A stretch of DNA of 64,000 bases, taken from the NCBI GenBank assembly GCA_021904315.1, contig CM038914.1, positions 23,671,065-23,735,064 of the forward strand, written 5' to 3'. How positions within the stretch are numbered: position 1 is the first letter of the stretch; every line of letters begins with the position of its first letter. The notes under the pieces were generated by a model. It saw only the letters and a program-made list of their open reading frames with translations, made no database searches and was not told where the DNA came from. Below are positions 48,223 through 59,284 of this stretch, piece after piece. The stretch comes from Sphagnum magellanicum. Lineage: Eukaryota; Streptophyta; Sphagnopsida; Sphagnales; Sphagnaceae. The position numbers were made by a program, and so were the translations under genes.

Positions 48223-50490
48223 TTGTGAGAAATGATCTTTGAAACTCAAAACTCCTTCACTACCAAACCACACCACTTGTTGTAGCAAGATAGTTGAGTG
48301 TATTTTAATTACCTTGCTCCATTTAAAACATTACACAAAACATCATTGCTGATATTTGATATTTTATTATGACTTTGTTTAAAGGACAAGATAAAAATTC
48401 AATCTTAAAGTTCTTTCAATAATGTACACAAATTTTATTTTTTCTTTTAAAATATAAATTGATTTGGAAAGAAAAATACTTGATTTTCATTATTGAATAC
48501 CATTTCAATTATCATTCCTTGGAAAAAATAAATTCAACCACATGATTTATAAATGGATGATATAATAATAAATAAAAACATATTTTTCATATCTTAAACC
48601 GTCATTTGATTTCAAGAATAATATTATACCATAATATTTATATATACATCATAATTTTACCAATAGAATTTAATTTGGATGTGTGATATATAATTTATTC
48701 ACATACAATATTTAAAACTGGATTAGAAACAAATTATTATAGGAATATAGTGAAAGCTCTTATATTAGCCATATTATTTCTAATGTAATCAATTAATCTA
48801 TATAATCAGTTTTATTTTTTCAATAGCAATTAATTCCATATAATTAATTGATTTTATGGAATTGTACATTTTATTACATTTACACATATAATATCTTAAG
48901 TTTTATTTCAAATTATGATAAATTTTGAATGTGAAAATTATATATTTTCACATCTCAAATCTCTATTTGATTTTTAAATTACATTATAATTTTTTTAATG
49001 TATGATATATAATCTATTCACTATGTAAAGTTTATAAATGGATCATGAATTATTCCTACTACCTATTACCTAGCCTATTTAATAGATTAATTGCATAGTC
49101 TACCTAATTAATTGATTACACCCACTACTTAAACCCTACCTACTTAATAAATAAGTTACATATCCTATTTAATTAAATAATTAATTAAAAAATATTATCA
49201 CATATCAACATGATAAAATACTTATTATTTAGCCCACATACATATTACCTACTATTTACTACCTTACAACTTATCAATTGATTAATTGTCTAGCTAATTA
49301 ATTAATTAAATATGACATTATTTCATTCAACACAATAAAGTACCTACTACTAATGAATTTATTTACATACTACCTAATTAATTAACTAATTTTTTTTAAA
49401 TGGCATATCAACATGATAAAATCCCTACTACTTAGTCACACACTTATTATTTAATACCTAATTTTATTTATTACTTGTTACATACTACCATTTATTTACA
49501 TGACTAGTTGAAAACATAATTATGTTTTCATCTATTGATGGATGCCCTAAGAAATGGATGAAGGTGTAATCACATTAACATGTACCATAGCAAGTGTAAT
49601 TAGTGTTTGGTTTTGTGTATTTAACATTTTTAAGAAAAATAAATAACTCCAAATTGAATTTTTCTTACATAATGTTATTTTCAATGTATTGGTATATACA
49701 TTTTAAAAGTTTGAAATCAATCTAATGAATAAAAAGTATCCAAAAATTGTTTGAAAACATTGTAATTAGTGTTTTTAAGCAATAGAAAGACTTGTAAATG
49801 GACTTGAATTTTTTTGAAATGACATATTTTTAACAAATTTTTAATGTAAACCATAACATAATTTAATGTGATGAAAAATTTCAAGATTTTTCAAGTTTTT
49901 GTTTAAACCTTTATTATTCAAGCCCGTGGAAGAATTCTTTCTAAAACTAACTTCCATTTACTTCTTTTAAATGGTTAGAACTTTCATGTTACATTAAAGG
50001 TTCTACACAAGGCAAGGAATGTGGTCTTGGATTTGATTACTTTACCATCTCTCACATGAGCCATGCCTTACAACCACTTGATGTTGCTTGCTTTAAACCT
50101 TTCAAAATCGCTTTTAGGGCTTATAAGGATGTTTAAACTTTGGTTAACAAAGTTAAAGGGGTTGGAAAGGAAGACCTATCTTAATGGGTGTTTGTAGTTT
50201 TCAAAAAGACATTGACAAGATCAAACATATGTAAAAGCTTTAAGACTACGAGGATTTGGCTTTTAAACCTAACTACAATGGAATGCAAGATGCAATCTAA
50301 CATGCAATTTATGGAAACAATAGTGCCTACACATGAAGTTATAGATTTCCAAATTGAAAAACTACTAGGTGAATGCATTAGTAACCTTAAGCCCAATGTT
50401 TGCCATCTTAATATGTGCAAATTGATGGATAATGCATTACACTTGAACAAGAAAGCACAACTGATGTGGGTCAATCCAATGACCCAATGA
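48223..50490 (+). mobile_element. R2 element copy 3 (decayed pogo/Tigger-like transposon)
   Basis: Collinear with copy 1 (2573-4870) and copy 2 (39595-41370). Similarity stops abruptly after GAGTTCCCAAA, shortly past the transposase remnant, so the 3' 1.5 kb is missing. Confidence 0.65.
49952..50470 (+). pseudogene. Remnant of DDE_1 (pogo/Tigger-like) transposase, R2 copy 3
   Basis: Same position in R2 as the other two remnants. Readable pieces are HVTLKVLHKARNVVLDLITL, then after a shift KPFKIAF-like text, then TRSNICKSFKTTRIWLLNL (50213-50270). The Asp of DGHxSH is lost and a stop follows it. Non-functional. Confidence 0.55.
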
Positions 50491-50869
50491 GTTCCCAAAC
50501 CATGGGTCTTGATGATGAACTTGCAAGCTTGTCAACCTAAGGGCATGACTTGCAAGAAGGTGCCATTAATGTTGGTTAATGTGATGATCTAGGAAGAACC
50601 CAAACCATGGGTCTCGGTAATGATCCTATAAACTCAAAAGCCTTGGGGCATGATCTTATGTCTCAACGCATAATGGTCCTAGCAATCCTAAAATGATGGG
50701 TCTTGGCAATTATGCAACAATGGGTTCAACATTAGTTGTGCAACAATGAGTTTTAACTATAGTCTTGCAATTATGATGATTGTTGCCACAATGGGTTCAA
50801 CCACTAGTTATGTAGTAATGATGGTTACATCAATTGATTCCAGCACCAGTCACATGGCAATGATTATAG
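50491..50869. repeat. Diverged repeats with CCAAACCATGGGTCT and CAATGGGTTCAAC
   Basis: CCAAACCATGGGTCT occurs at about 50494 and 50589. ACAATGGGTTCAAC occurs near 50709 and 50778, with related phrases between. No coding frame. Confidence 0.5.
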
Positions 50870-51680
50870 TTGACGCACTCCCAAGTTCCTAGTGGACCCA
50901 CTTGAGGGTCCAAGTATGTGGCAATGCGGAAGGAATTGGAACTTGGAGCACGCTCCTGACTTCTAGCACTAGAGGGGGGTGAGAGGGGTGTGTTAGAAGT
51001 CTCGGGATAGACTAGGAAGAATTGACAAGCTTTACTCACTCACACGGGCCTGCACACAACCCACACGAAGTGGTTAATGCAAAGTTGAAGCACACTTGGT
51101 GCTGGGACCAGCCACGGGCAACACGGACACACAAGACTCACCACGGCCCGGACTTGGGGGAAGCCACCACCTTCCCCCTTATAGTATTCTCTGTGACTCT
51201 CCACAGAGGCTACATCCAAATGGTTATTTTTCCCGGGAGTCCCGAAACTGTCCCAGGTTGGAGTCCCGGGACTTTGGGAGCTCATATCTCCCGACTGCAG
51301 AGTCCGATACTGTATTTAGAATCATCAAAAGCTCAAAAAATTGGTATGTAAAAGGGAACATGTATAAAATTGTTAGCAAAACATGCCAAGGAAAAATTAA
51401 CTCATAAGTCATACCAATATCATGAATAAAATTCATACAAGAATCTTCCCATCTTTAATAGGTACCCTACATAAATTGAAAAATTGTCACACCAATCCAT
51501 TTTATTTTGTTCTACACAAATGAAAAGAATTCTTTGCAAAGAGAGACACGACACAGCAAACCCCCAAAGGAGGGGGAGCCTGGGAGCACCACCACGTGCT
51601 CAAAACCACACAGTCAATGGATGAAACCCCTATGAGGCTCATCATAACATCACCTAACAAATCTGCCGAATCTAACACAA
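50870..51680 (-). other. GC-rich island, possible LTR or promoter relic
   Basis: The composition changes sharply to GC-rich here. On the minus strand there is a TATA-like ACTATAAGGGGG (near 51179), flanked by GC-rich text with the inverted motif CCCGGGA. There are no long meaningful frames. This fits a retroelement LTR or a relic promoter, but I could not find a partner LTR, primer site or target duplication. Confidence 0.3.
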
Positions 51681-53034
51681 ATAACCTAATGCCTGGTATA
51701 TAGCCAAATTTTGTAATTTTTTTTCTGGAATATTGCCAATTTGGCTACATCATACCATTGGCAAACAAGAACACTTTGCAAGCACTGTTGAAAGGTATTT
51801 TTGGATAATTATTGTGGTTTTTGGCTCAAAAGCTTATTAGAGGAGAGTTGCTATCTGCATTGATAAATGTTCAATACTTTGCAAAGTACATTTTGCATAG
51901 TGTAAAGCCCTTGGCCATGGGCTTTACCAAAATAAAGGCCAATTTTGGGCACGACTCTAGTAAAGCAACAGCTGAGGGTTTTTACAAAGTGTAAAGACTT
52001 GTGTTGATTTTATTTTCAAAAATTTAAGATAAATTTCAGGTTTTTTGTTTTCTTCATTTCCCTTAATCCCAAATTACATATAAGTATTCAAACATGATAT
52101 GCCATTTCAATGAAGGTAAATTGTCATCATGAAATATGAAATCAATATTGTTCTTGATTGGTATCAAATGTCAAAACTCCCAACTATTGCTACAAACGAA
52201 TGTTCCCCCAATGGTCAAGGCACGTACAATCTTGTAATCTGAATTTTTTGAATATAATAGATAAGACCTAGCTGGTAGCAATCCCTCCAATCTTTTTTCA
52301 CCCCCAATTTTGTGATCCCAACTGGCAATCAACCAAGAGTATATTTAGCCAAATTTGGCAATATTCAAAATATGAAAGCAAAAAATCTTCAGCACCCTTT
52401 CGTATTTTACGCAATTGCAATGTTTTCTGGCATTTTTTTTAAAAATAGAGAATTTGTGACAGAAGATTCCATTTTCAAAGTATTTTTCAAATGGAAAAAA
52501 TTCATCACCAGAAAACAATGATTCCATCAAGATTTTAAACCTTCAGAAATAGTGGGTTTCTTTAAAATACAATACCAGCCCAGCACTAATTGAGAGTAGA
52601 GCCATGCAACTTGGACAAAAAGTTCCATGCCTATCCATTCCCATGTGTCATTGTCCCCAATATCACATCTCATCCTTGGCCTCATGCTCAAGGGTCGAGA
52701 TATTCCAATTACAAAGGACGTCAAGATCTTGAATCCGTCACCCTCATAACATTCTAATATACTTTCAAGGCTACAGAAACTGAGGAGGATTGTCCCAAGG
52801 TGATGAGCCTAATGGTGCTTGGACAATCCCTCCTTCATTGAATTGGGGGACATAATTGGAAGAGCACCACTACCACACAATCTAGTGTGAAGATGTTGCT
52901 GACTATGTCAAACACAAGCAAGTGTCCCCACACACAACCCTCAACCCTCACACTTAAATGATCTATGAATGTGGCTCTTTCAACCATGACAAAGTAGATT
53001 TAAGAATGCATCATTTTTTATAGCTACTTGTCAG
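51681..53034. other. No gene recognised
   Basis: AT-rich sequence with short frames only. The last 200 bp lead into an acceptor-like CTACTTGTCAG at 53034. Confidence 0.4.
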
Positions 53035-53269
53035 GTTGAGTGTGGACCAATTTTGGGGGAAATACACCCAAAGTATGGGTCCACTATTATGGTAACCTCA
53101 AGAAACAAGAACGGTTCTTCCAGGCAAGTTGATCATGATGTGAATATATTATATGAAACCCACATGGATCTGCAAGGAGATGTCCTTGTAAGATTGGGAC
53201 CTTTAGATGCAAGAAGATCATCAAGAGAGAAAAGATTTGTTGACCTTTTTATGTACCAAATAATCATCG
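53035..53269 (+). CDS. Candidate exon or exon relic of an unidentified gene
   Basis: The frame is open from an acceptor-like CTTGTCAG to a donor-like GTTAAGT, about 78 codons, with ordinary codon use. It reads VECGPILGEIHPKYGSTIMV and later VDHDVNILYETHMDLQGDVL and ARRSSREKRFVDLF. I do not recognise it. A shorter, frame-shifted copy is at 17751-17828 and a diverged one near 7480-7560, so the segment travels with repeats. It may be a captured exon rather than a living gene. Confidence 0.3.
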
Positions 53270-53859
53270 GTTAAGTCCTCTTATTTTCACAAAAAAAAGA
53301 GCTTTGTAACTATAGCTTAGGCAGATTATACATGAGCGATTGTTAATGCATGGACATTGTAAGAGTCATAGATTTGATAATTCCACCATTATTTCATGCC
53401 ACTTGGAGGTGGGAACGGTAGGTTAAGGGTTGGTTAAAAATTGTTTCAGATGCAGGGAGTCATACAACATATGCAAGCTGTCACATATATAAAAAATTCA
53501 ATTATGTCCTTTGACAACAAAATACATGCCACATGATGCTCTAATTGACAAGCTTGCATTTCGGCCTTTGAAGGCTACCTCCACTAAGGGCCATACCACA
53601 CTAGGGAAGCCATAGTAACTGACATGGAAGACTTTGCTTGTGAAACTTCATTGGACTGTTGGCTTTTGTATTATTCTTAATGTCCATAGAACTGGTAATC
53701 ACTTAAGGAAGAAAAGTGATAAAGTGGAAGGTTCACATTAAAAAAGGTATTATCAACATCAAATAAGAGATTTTGTAAATGTCTCATCACAAAAGTCTAG
53801 GAAGCTCTAGCAAAGGTGAAATGAGGACAATAAGAAGGAAAGACTAGATTTGTGGATTT
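53190..53859. repeat. Duplicated block B, part left of the copia element
   Basis: Collinear with 17751-18416. It ends in GATTT, the left target duplication of the Ty1-copia insertion. In block A the same text continues unbroken (GTGGATTTCCAGAGAG), which is the empty site. Confidence 0.85.
53855..53859. repeat. Left target-site duplication GATTT
   Basis: GATTT abuts the left LTR and is repeated at 59280-59284 after the right LTR. The paralogous site near 18414 has it once. Confidence 0.9.
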
Positions 53860-54089
53860 TGAAAAGATAGGGGGGGAGAAAGCTTGAGCTCTTGCAAACA
53901 CACACACACACACACGGACGACAACGAGCCCACCAAAAACAAAACACAGTAACCAAAATCCGTCGTGCGCGCGTCAGTCGATGTGAATGCAAAACGATCA
54001 CTAAGCACGCCAAAACGCGCCAGTCGATGTAGAACGGTCACTGAGGCACATTTTGAATGTCAGCTCTAGTTGAGCTTGACATCTCAACA
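53860..54089 (-). repeat. 3' LTR of the copia element (230 bp)
   Basis: Minus-strand sequence begins TGTTGAGATGTCAAGCTCAA and ends TATCTTTTCA. It contains a (CA)8 run on the plus strand, against (CA)6 in the other LTR. Confidence 0.93.
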
Positions 54090-57000
54090 CTCCCCCTCAA
54101 GCTCAACTCCAACTCCATCACTCCAAGCATGCTGCGGAATCGGCGATGCTTTTCAGCTCCCAAGACCTTGGTGAAGATATCGGCAACCTGATCCTCTGTG
54201 CTGACATAAATAAGATCAATCTCACTTGCCAAGACCTTCTCCCTGATGAAGTGATAATGAACCTCAATGTGTTTCGTCCGTGCATGAAACACTGGGTTTT
54301 TAGCCAGCTGAATACTGCTAAGGTTATCACAATATATGACAACCTGTCTGTCCACATGCAGCCCCAAATCTCCAAGTAGCTTACGAAGCCAAACTACCTC
54401 ACATGCTGCCATCGCAGCACCCTTGTACTCTGCCTCTGTGCTCGACAAGGCAACTGTGGGCTGCTTCTTACTACTCCAAGTAACAGCAGCATTCCCAAAA
54501 GAGAACATAAAACCGCTAGTAGATCTCTTGTCTGAGATGCTACTAACCTAATCAGCATGTATGTATCCATGCACCTGCAACTCCGTGCTAGCTTCATAAA
54601 AGAGACCATAATCTGCTATGGCACTCACATAGCGTAGTGTGTGCCTCACACCATCCAAATGTGGCTTCCGAGGAACCTGCATAAACTGGCTCTCCAACCC
54701 AACTGTGTAGTTTAAGTCTGGCCTGGTGATCGTCATGTAAATAAGACTGCCCACTATCTTCCTGTACATAGTGGCATCCTCTAAAACCTCACCTACATCT
54801 GCACTCAGTTTGCCATTCTGATTCAGTGGTACAGAAATGGGTTTACAACCAACCATACCATATTTGGACAACATGTCCAATGCATATTGTCACTGTAACA
54901 ACCATATACCCTCAGGCGTCCTAATGACCTCAATGCCTAGGAAGAATTTGAGCTCACCTAGATCCTTCATGTCAAATTTCTGCTTAAAGAGACGTTTTAC
55001 ATGCTCAACTTCCTTCTCATTGTCACCCCCAACAATCAAATCATCCACATAGATAGTGATGACCACAATGCCCTCATCACTTTTACACACATAGAGTGAA
55101 TGATCTGCATCTAACATACGAAAGCCAATGGTGACAAGATACTCTGCAATTTTGTCATACCATGTTCTCGGTGCCTGTTTCAGTCCATACAGGGCTTTAC
55201 ACAGCCTGCACACATAATTTGGGTGACTCATATCCTCATATCCATGTGGCTGGTCCAAATACACCTCTTTTTACAACTCACCATGCAAGAAGGCATTCTT
55301 TACATCCATTTGATGTAACAGCCAACCTCTTGATGCAGCCACTGCAATCACAGCTCTCACTGTTGCCATCTTTGCAACAGGAACAAATGTCTCCTCATAA
55401 TCAATGCCATGTGTCTGGGCATATCCTTTGGCTACTAATCTAGCCTTATACCTGCTTATGCTTCCATCCGAGTTGTGCTTCACTTTGTACACCCACTTAC
55501 ATCCAATAGCCTTTTTCCCTTTAGGCAAAGGCACCAACTCCCATGTCCTGTTTGCATCCAATGCAGCCATCTCCTCATCCATAGCTTTATCCTAGAGTGC
55601 ATGCCCAATGGCATCCTCAAAACAACTGGGTTCAACAACTTGCACAACCTTTGCCATATATGCATAATGGTGAGCTACATAACCATCATATATCAATCTC
55701 TGGACTAGTCGTCTTTCCCTGGTAGACCTGCGTGGACCTGGATCTGTCTGTGGTGTCCCATTTGCTACATTAGCTCTTTTCACACCAGGTGTCCTGATAG
55801 CTGGAATCCCAAACTCCTCATCAAGGCTCTGCTCAGAGCCACTAAACTCTCCATCTACATGTGAATATCCTGCTAAAATGTCAGGCATACCAAGGGCCTC
55901 ACCAACCTTTTCTTTTCCTTTATATGATGCATTACTTGTATTTGTAGGACTACCATTATGACGCAGCCTACCACTCCATGGTCTATTAGTAGACCCACTA
56001 GAAGGGGACTCTCGTGGTCCACTCAATGTTTGTGATTGCTGACCTGCATCCTTTGTAACCACATGCTCATCTGCATCAGCCCCAATAGTGTCTTTCACAT
56101 CAGCATACCAGCTGCTCATTTCATTAAACACAACATCCCTGCTCACCCTCATTTTACGTGTGACAGGGTTATAACATCTATACCCTTTCTGCTCAAGTGA
56201 GTATCCAATGAAAACACATTTTTCAGCCTTCGGATGCAGCTTAGTCCGTAGCTCATCTGGTACATGTACATAAGCAATGCACCCAAACACTGTCAAGTGT
56301 GACAAATTTGGTTTTCTGCCACTGTACTTCTCCTCTGGAGTCGTACCACGCACTACTGCTGTGGGGGTCCTGTTCATGATGTAAACTGCAGTCGCAACTA
56401 CTTCAGCCTAATAATGATGTGGCATGTTCTTGTCAGCCATTAATGCACGAGCAACCTCTACAATGTGCCTATTCTTTCTCTCAGCAACTCCATTTTGCTG
56501 CGGAGTATACCTGCATGTAAATTGCCTCTGAATTCCATGCATTTTTAGATATGTAGTAAACTCATTGGAGAAATATTCTTCCCCTCCATCTAACCTTAGG
56601 CACTTAACCTGCAACCCTGTTTGCTTTTTAGCCAACATTCTGAAATTCTGAAAGTGAGTAAACACTTCACTTTTTTCCTTCATGAAGTACACCCACACTC
56701 TCCTTGTGTGGTCATCAATGAATGATACATAATAGTGACATCCTCCCATTGACGCTGTCTTGGTTGGCCCCCATACATCTGAATGCACTACATCAAGTGT
56801 TTTCTTACTTACATTCTTGTCATGTGGAAACACATTCTTTGTTTGTTTCCCAAATTAACATGCTTCACATATCTTATGCATTCCATCCACCTTAAACTTT
56901 GGCAAACCTGTGACAATTTCTGAACTCTGCATAGACTTCAATTGCTGTTCATTTACATGACCAATACGCTTATGCCATATGTCCATATCAGCCACAGCTC

Positions 57001-57598
57001 CAACACCTTGTGCAAACATAGCAGCTTCCACCTCAGGCATGCTTATATCAAAGGTAAACATTCTACCCACTTTTTTGCCCTTAGCAACTAAACGACATTT
57101 GTCCTTGAAGTCTTCAACATAGTAGCCATCAGGGTTAAACCGAACTTGCAAACCCTGCTCAATCATTTCCCCAACAGAAACCAAGTTCTTCGTGATATTG
57201 GGCACATGAAGTACATCAGACAAGTACTTTATCTTGCCATCTTGCATAGCTAATGGCACATTCCTGATATGAGCAATGGGATGGGCTGTGTCATCTCCTG
57301 TCTCTACATAACCTGGTTTTTCCAGATTTTTGACATCCCTAAACCACTCACCATGATAGGTCATGTGGTTAGAGGCTCCCAAATCCACATACCATACATT
57401 ATCAACATTTGTGGATACATTTGTAACCACTGTATTTAACATGTGCTGCACAACAAATAGATGCTCATACCTATCTTCAGCCTGCTTGCTTGAGGATGCA
57501 TAATTATTCTACTGCAGTCTTCCATTCCTCATGTCACTTTCCTTCTTTCTACATTCCCCAGCCCAATGGCCTGGTTTGCCACAATAATGATAGTCTCT
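54038..57598 (-). pseudogene. Copia pol (zinc knuckle, protease, integrase, RT, RNase H), broken by stops
   Basis: One minus-strand frame holds from 57598 to 54038, with in-frame stops at 57509, 56855, 56408, 55592, 55271, 54890 and 54548. Domains in order: a zinc knuckle YHYCGKPGHWAGEC whose first Cys is Tyr (57590-57592); protease VDLGASNHM, where the family DSGA/DTGA has Leu in place of Ser/Thr; integrase HHCC region (WHKRIGH ... CEAC) and catalytic core (HSDVWGP, FIDDHTR, NGVAERKNR); RT with FLHGEL, LYGLKQAPRTW and intact YVDD; RNase H with LSSTEAEY and HARTKHIEVHYHFIR. At several stops the family motif shows what was lost (Trp at 56408 and 54548, Arg at 54890). The frame ends 52 nt inside the 3' LTR. 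Confidence 0.92.
54090..54098 (-). other. Polypurine tract
   Basis: Minus strand GAGGGGGAG immediately precedes the 3' LTR, where plus-strand DNA synthesis is primed in LTR elements. The pol frame reads through it into the LTR. Confidence 0.85.
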
Positions 57599-57810
57599 AG
57601 AATCTGATCCAGATTGTTGTTTGTTCCAATTGCCACGTCCTCTTCGGCCCCCCTACCTTGAGACTGGCCTCTTCCACCACCTCTGTATGACTGTTGTTGT
57701 TGTGAGTCATTTGACTGTTGTTGTCTAAAAATCTGATTTCCAAAACGGCCACCACCTTGGCCTTGACCACGACCTCTTCCTCTGCCTTTACTTGTATTTG
57801 AGTAGAAGGC

Positions 57811-58446
57811 CTACTGCTCTACATTGTTCTTGTTTTGTGTAGAACAATCTTCATTTAAAGTTTTCTCTTCTACAATCAGCATTGAAACAAGATCTCGAAA
57901 GTTGGGAACATTCTCCCTGACAATTATGGATGTCTTGAAAGGTTTGTATTCCTTTCCAAGTCCATTTAGACAAACACTGACCAAATCATCATCATCCACA
58001 GATACATTAATAGATGCAAGGGATTCAACAATACCCTTGATCTTCAATGAATACTCATTGATAGACATGTTCTTCTTCTCCACAGTGTGCAGCTCTTGCT
58101 TTAGCTCTAGCTTCCTTGCCTTTGTATTTGTCTGGAACATTTGCACCAAGTTTTGCCATGCTTCTGCTGGAGTGTGAGCATCCTGTATGTGCCCAATCAT
58201 AGTGTCTGTAACACTGACAGACAACCAATACATGACCTTGCGTGCACCCTGGTTCCAATCCTTGAATGCCTTTATCTCTACTGCAGTGGCATTTTCCTCA
58301 GGCAACTCTGGAGGGTTTTCATTCTCACCTTCCACATAGTCCCAAAATCCTTTTCCCATAAGGAAATTGGTCATCCTGAACTTCCAAGCATGGAAGTTGT
58401 TCTTGTCAAGCTTCTCACCAACAATTTGATTGATGCCGTCTGACAT
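57811..58446 (-). pseudogene. Copia gag (UBN2/Retrotran_gag type), interrupted
   Basis: The frame begins at the ATG at 58446-58444 (MSDGINQIVGEKLDKNNFHA), the start that fits copia gag. The open frame extends further upstream without support. It carries the gag landmarks FHAWKFRMTNFLMGKGFW, TPAEAWQNLVQMFQ and MSINEYSLKIKGIVESL, and stops at TAG 57811-57813. A Q/G/R-rich linker continues in the same frame to 57654. There a run of six Gs (minus strand, 57648-57653) is one base short for the zinc-knuckle frame, giving a frameshift. Confidence 0.9.
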
Positions 58447-58855
58447 CTTGTCCGAATAGCACACGAACGCCTGCTGACTCAAAACAGAAGTCGAGATGAT
58501 GCAGAAACGCAATTTCAGCCGCTTCTGGATGCTAGTGGAAGGACACTTCTCCTCCTCTGAGCCCCGCCGTCGTTCCGCCTCTATCAGCCTTCGCGGCGCT
58601 TCAGCAAGCTCCTCCTTCAACAAGGCTCCAGCTGAGCTATGACCGCTGCCGCCGTTACTCCCAAGTTTAGATCGGAGACCCACCTTGAACACTTCCGGTC
58701 CCGTAGAACCCGAAAACGAGGCCAGCTCTTCTCCCCACCACCACACCAACAACAACTCCAAGGACTTCACAACAAGCACGGATTGCAAGCTCAAATTTGC
58801 ACGCACGATCGAATGTCGCGAAGTGCGAGCTCCAAATCGCGATCACCTACGATCG

Positions 58856-58931
58856 GATGTCGTTTGCCGGTGCCTCCCGAAGAGCGACAGCTCCTCGATC
58901 CGATGTCGTTTGCCGGTGCCTCCCGAAGAGC
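58856..58931. repeat. 30-bp direct repeat in the copia leader
   Basis: 58856-58885 and 58902-58931 are identical (start GATGTCGTTTGCCGGTGCCT), 46 bp apart, in the untranslated leader between primer site and gag. Confidence 0.9.
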
Positions 58932-59040
58932 TCCAACACGGTGTGGTGGCGAACACGAAGGGGGAAGAGATGATGACCTCTTGCTGTCGTACTGCCTCCT
59001 TTGCTTCTTGTGCTTGCTGCTCAGCCCTTAGCCTGTACCA

Positions 59041-59053
59041 GGCTCTGATACCA
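59041..59053 (-). other. Primer-binding site for initiator Met-tRNA
   Basis: Minus strand TGGTATCAGAGCC directly follows the 5' LTR with no spacer. It is the standard plant copia site complementary to the 3' end of initiator Met-tRNA. Confidence 0.95.
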
Positions 59054-59279
59054 TGAAAAGATAGGGGGGGAGAGAGCTTGAGCTCTTGCAAACACACACA
59101 CACACGGACGACAACGAGCCCGCCAAAAACAAAACACAGTAACCAAAATCCGTCGCGCGCGCGTCAGTCGATGTGAACGTAGAACGATCACTAAGCACGC
59201 CAAAACGCACCAGTCGATGTAGAACGGTCACTGAGGCACATTTTGAATGTCAGCTCTAGTTGAGCTTGACATCTCAACA
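59054..59279 (-). repeat. 5' LTR of the copia element (226 bp)
   Basis: Aligned by eye to 53860-54089: seven transitions and a 4-bp difference in the CA run. TG start, CA end. Confidence 0.93.
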
Positions 59280-59284
59280 GATTT
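59280..59284. repeat. Right target-site duplication GATTT
   Basis: GATTT follows the right LTR. The host sequence then continues CCAGAGAGTGTTGCATC as in block A at 18419. Confidence 0.9.

Larger units (their letters stand above)
53860..59279 (-). mobile_element. Ty1-copia LTR retrotransposon, 5420 bp, decayed
   Basis: A complete structure on the minus strand: 5' LTR 59279-59054, initiator Met-tRNA primer site 59053-59041, gag, pol in the copia order protease-integrase-RT-RNase H, polypurine tract 54098-54090, and 3' LTR 54089-53860, flanked by GATTT. Both LTRs run TG to CA. By eye they differ by seven substitutions, all transitions, plus two CA units. The coding region has eight nonsense codons and one frameshift, so it cannot be autonomous. 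It inserted into block B after the A/B duplication, or at least after the copies separated, because block A keeps the empty site. Confidence 0.95.

Noticed and set aside
58447..58806. N-terminal extension of the copia gag frame
   Set aside because: The frame is open by chance in the GC-rich leader. The ATG at 58446 starts the conserved gag text, and the extension has no family similarity.
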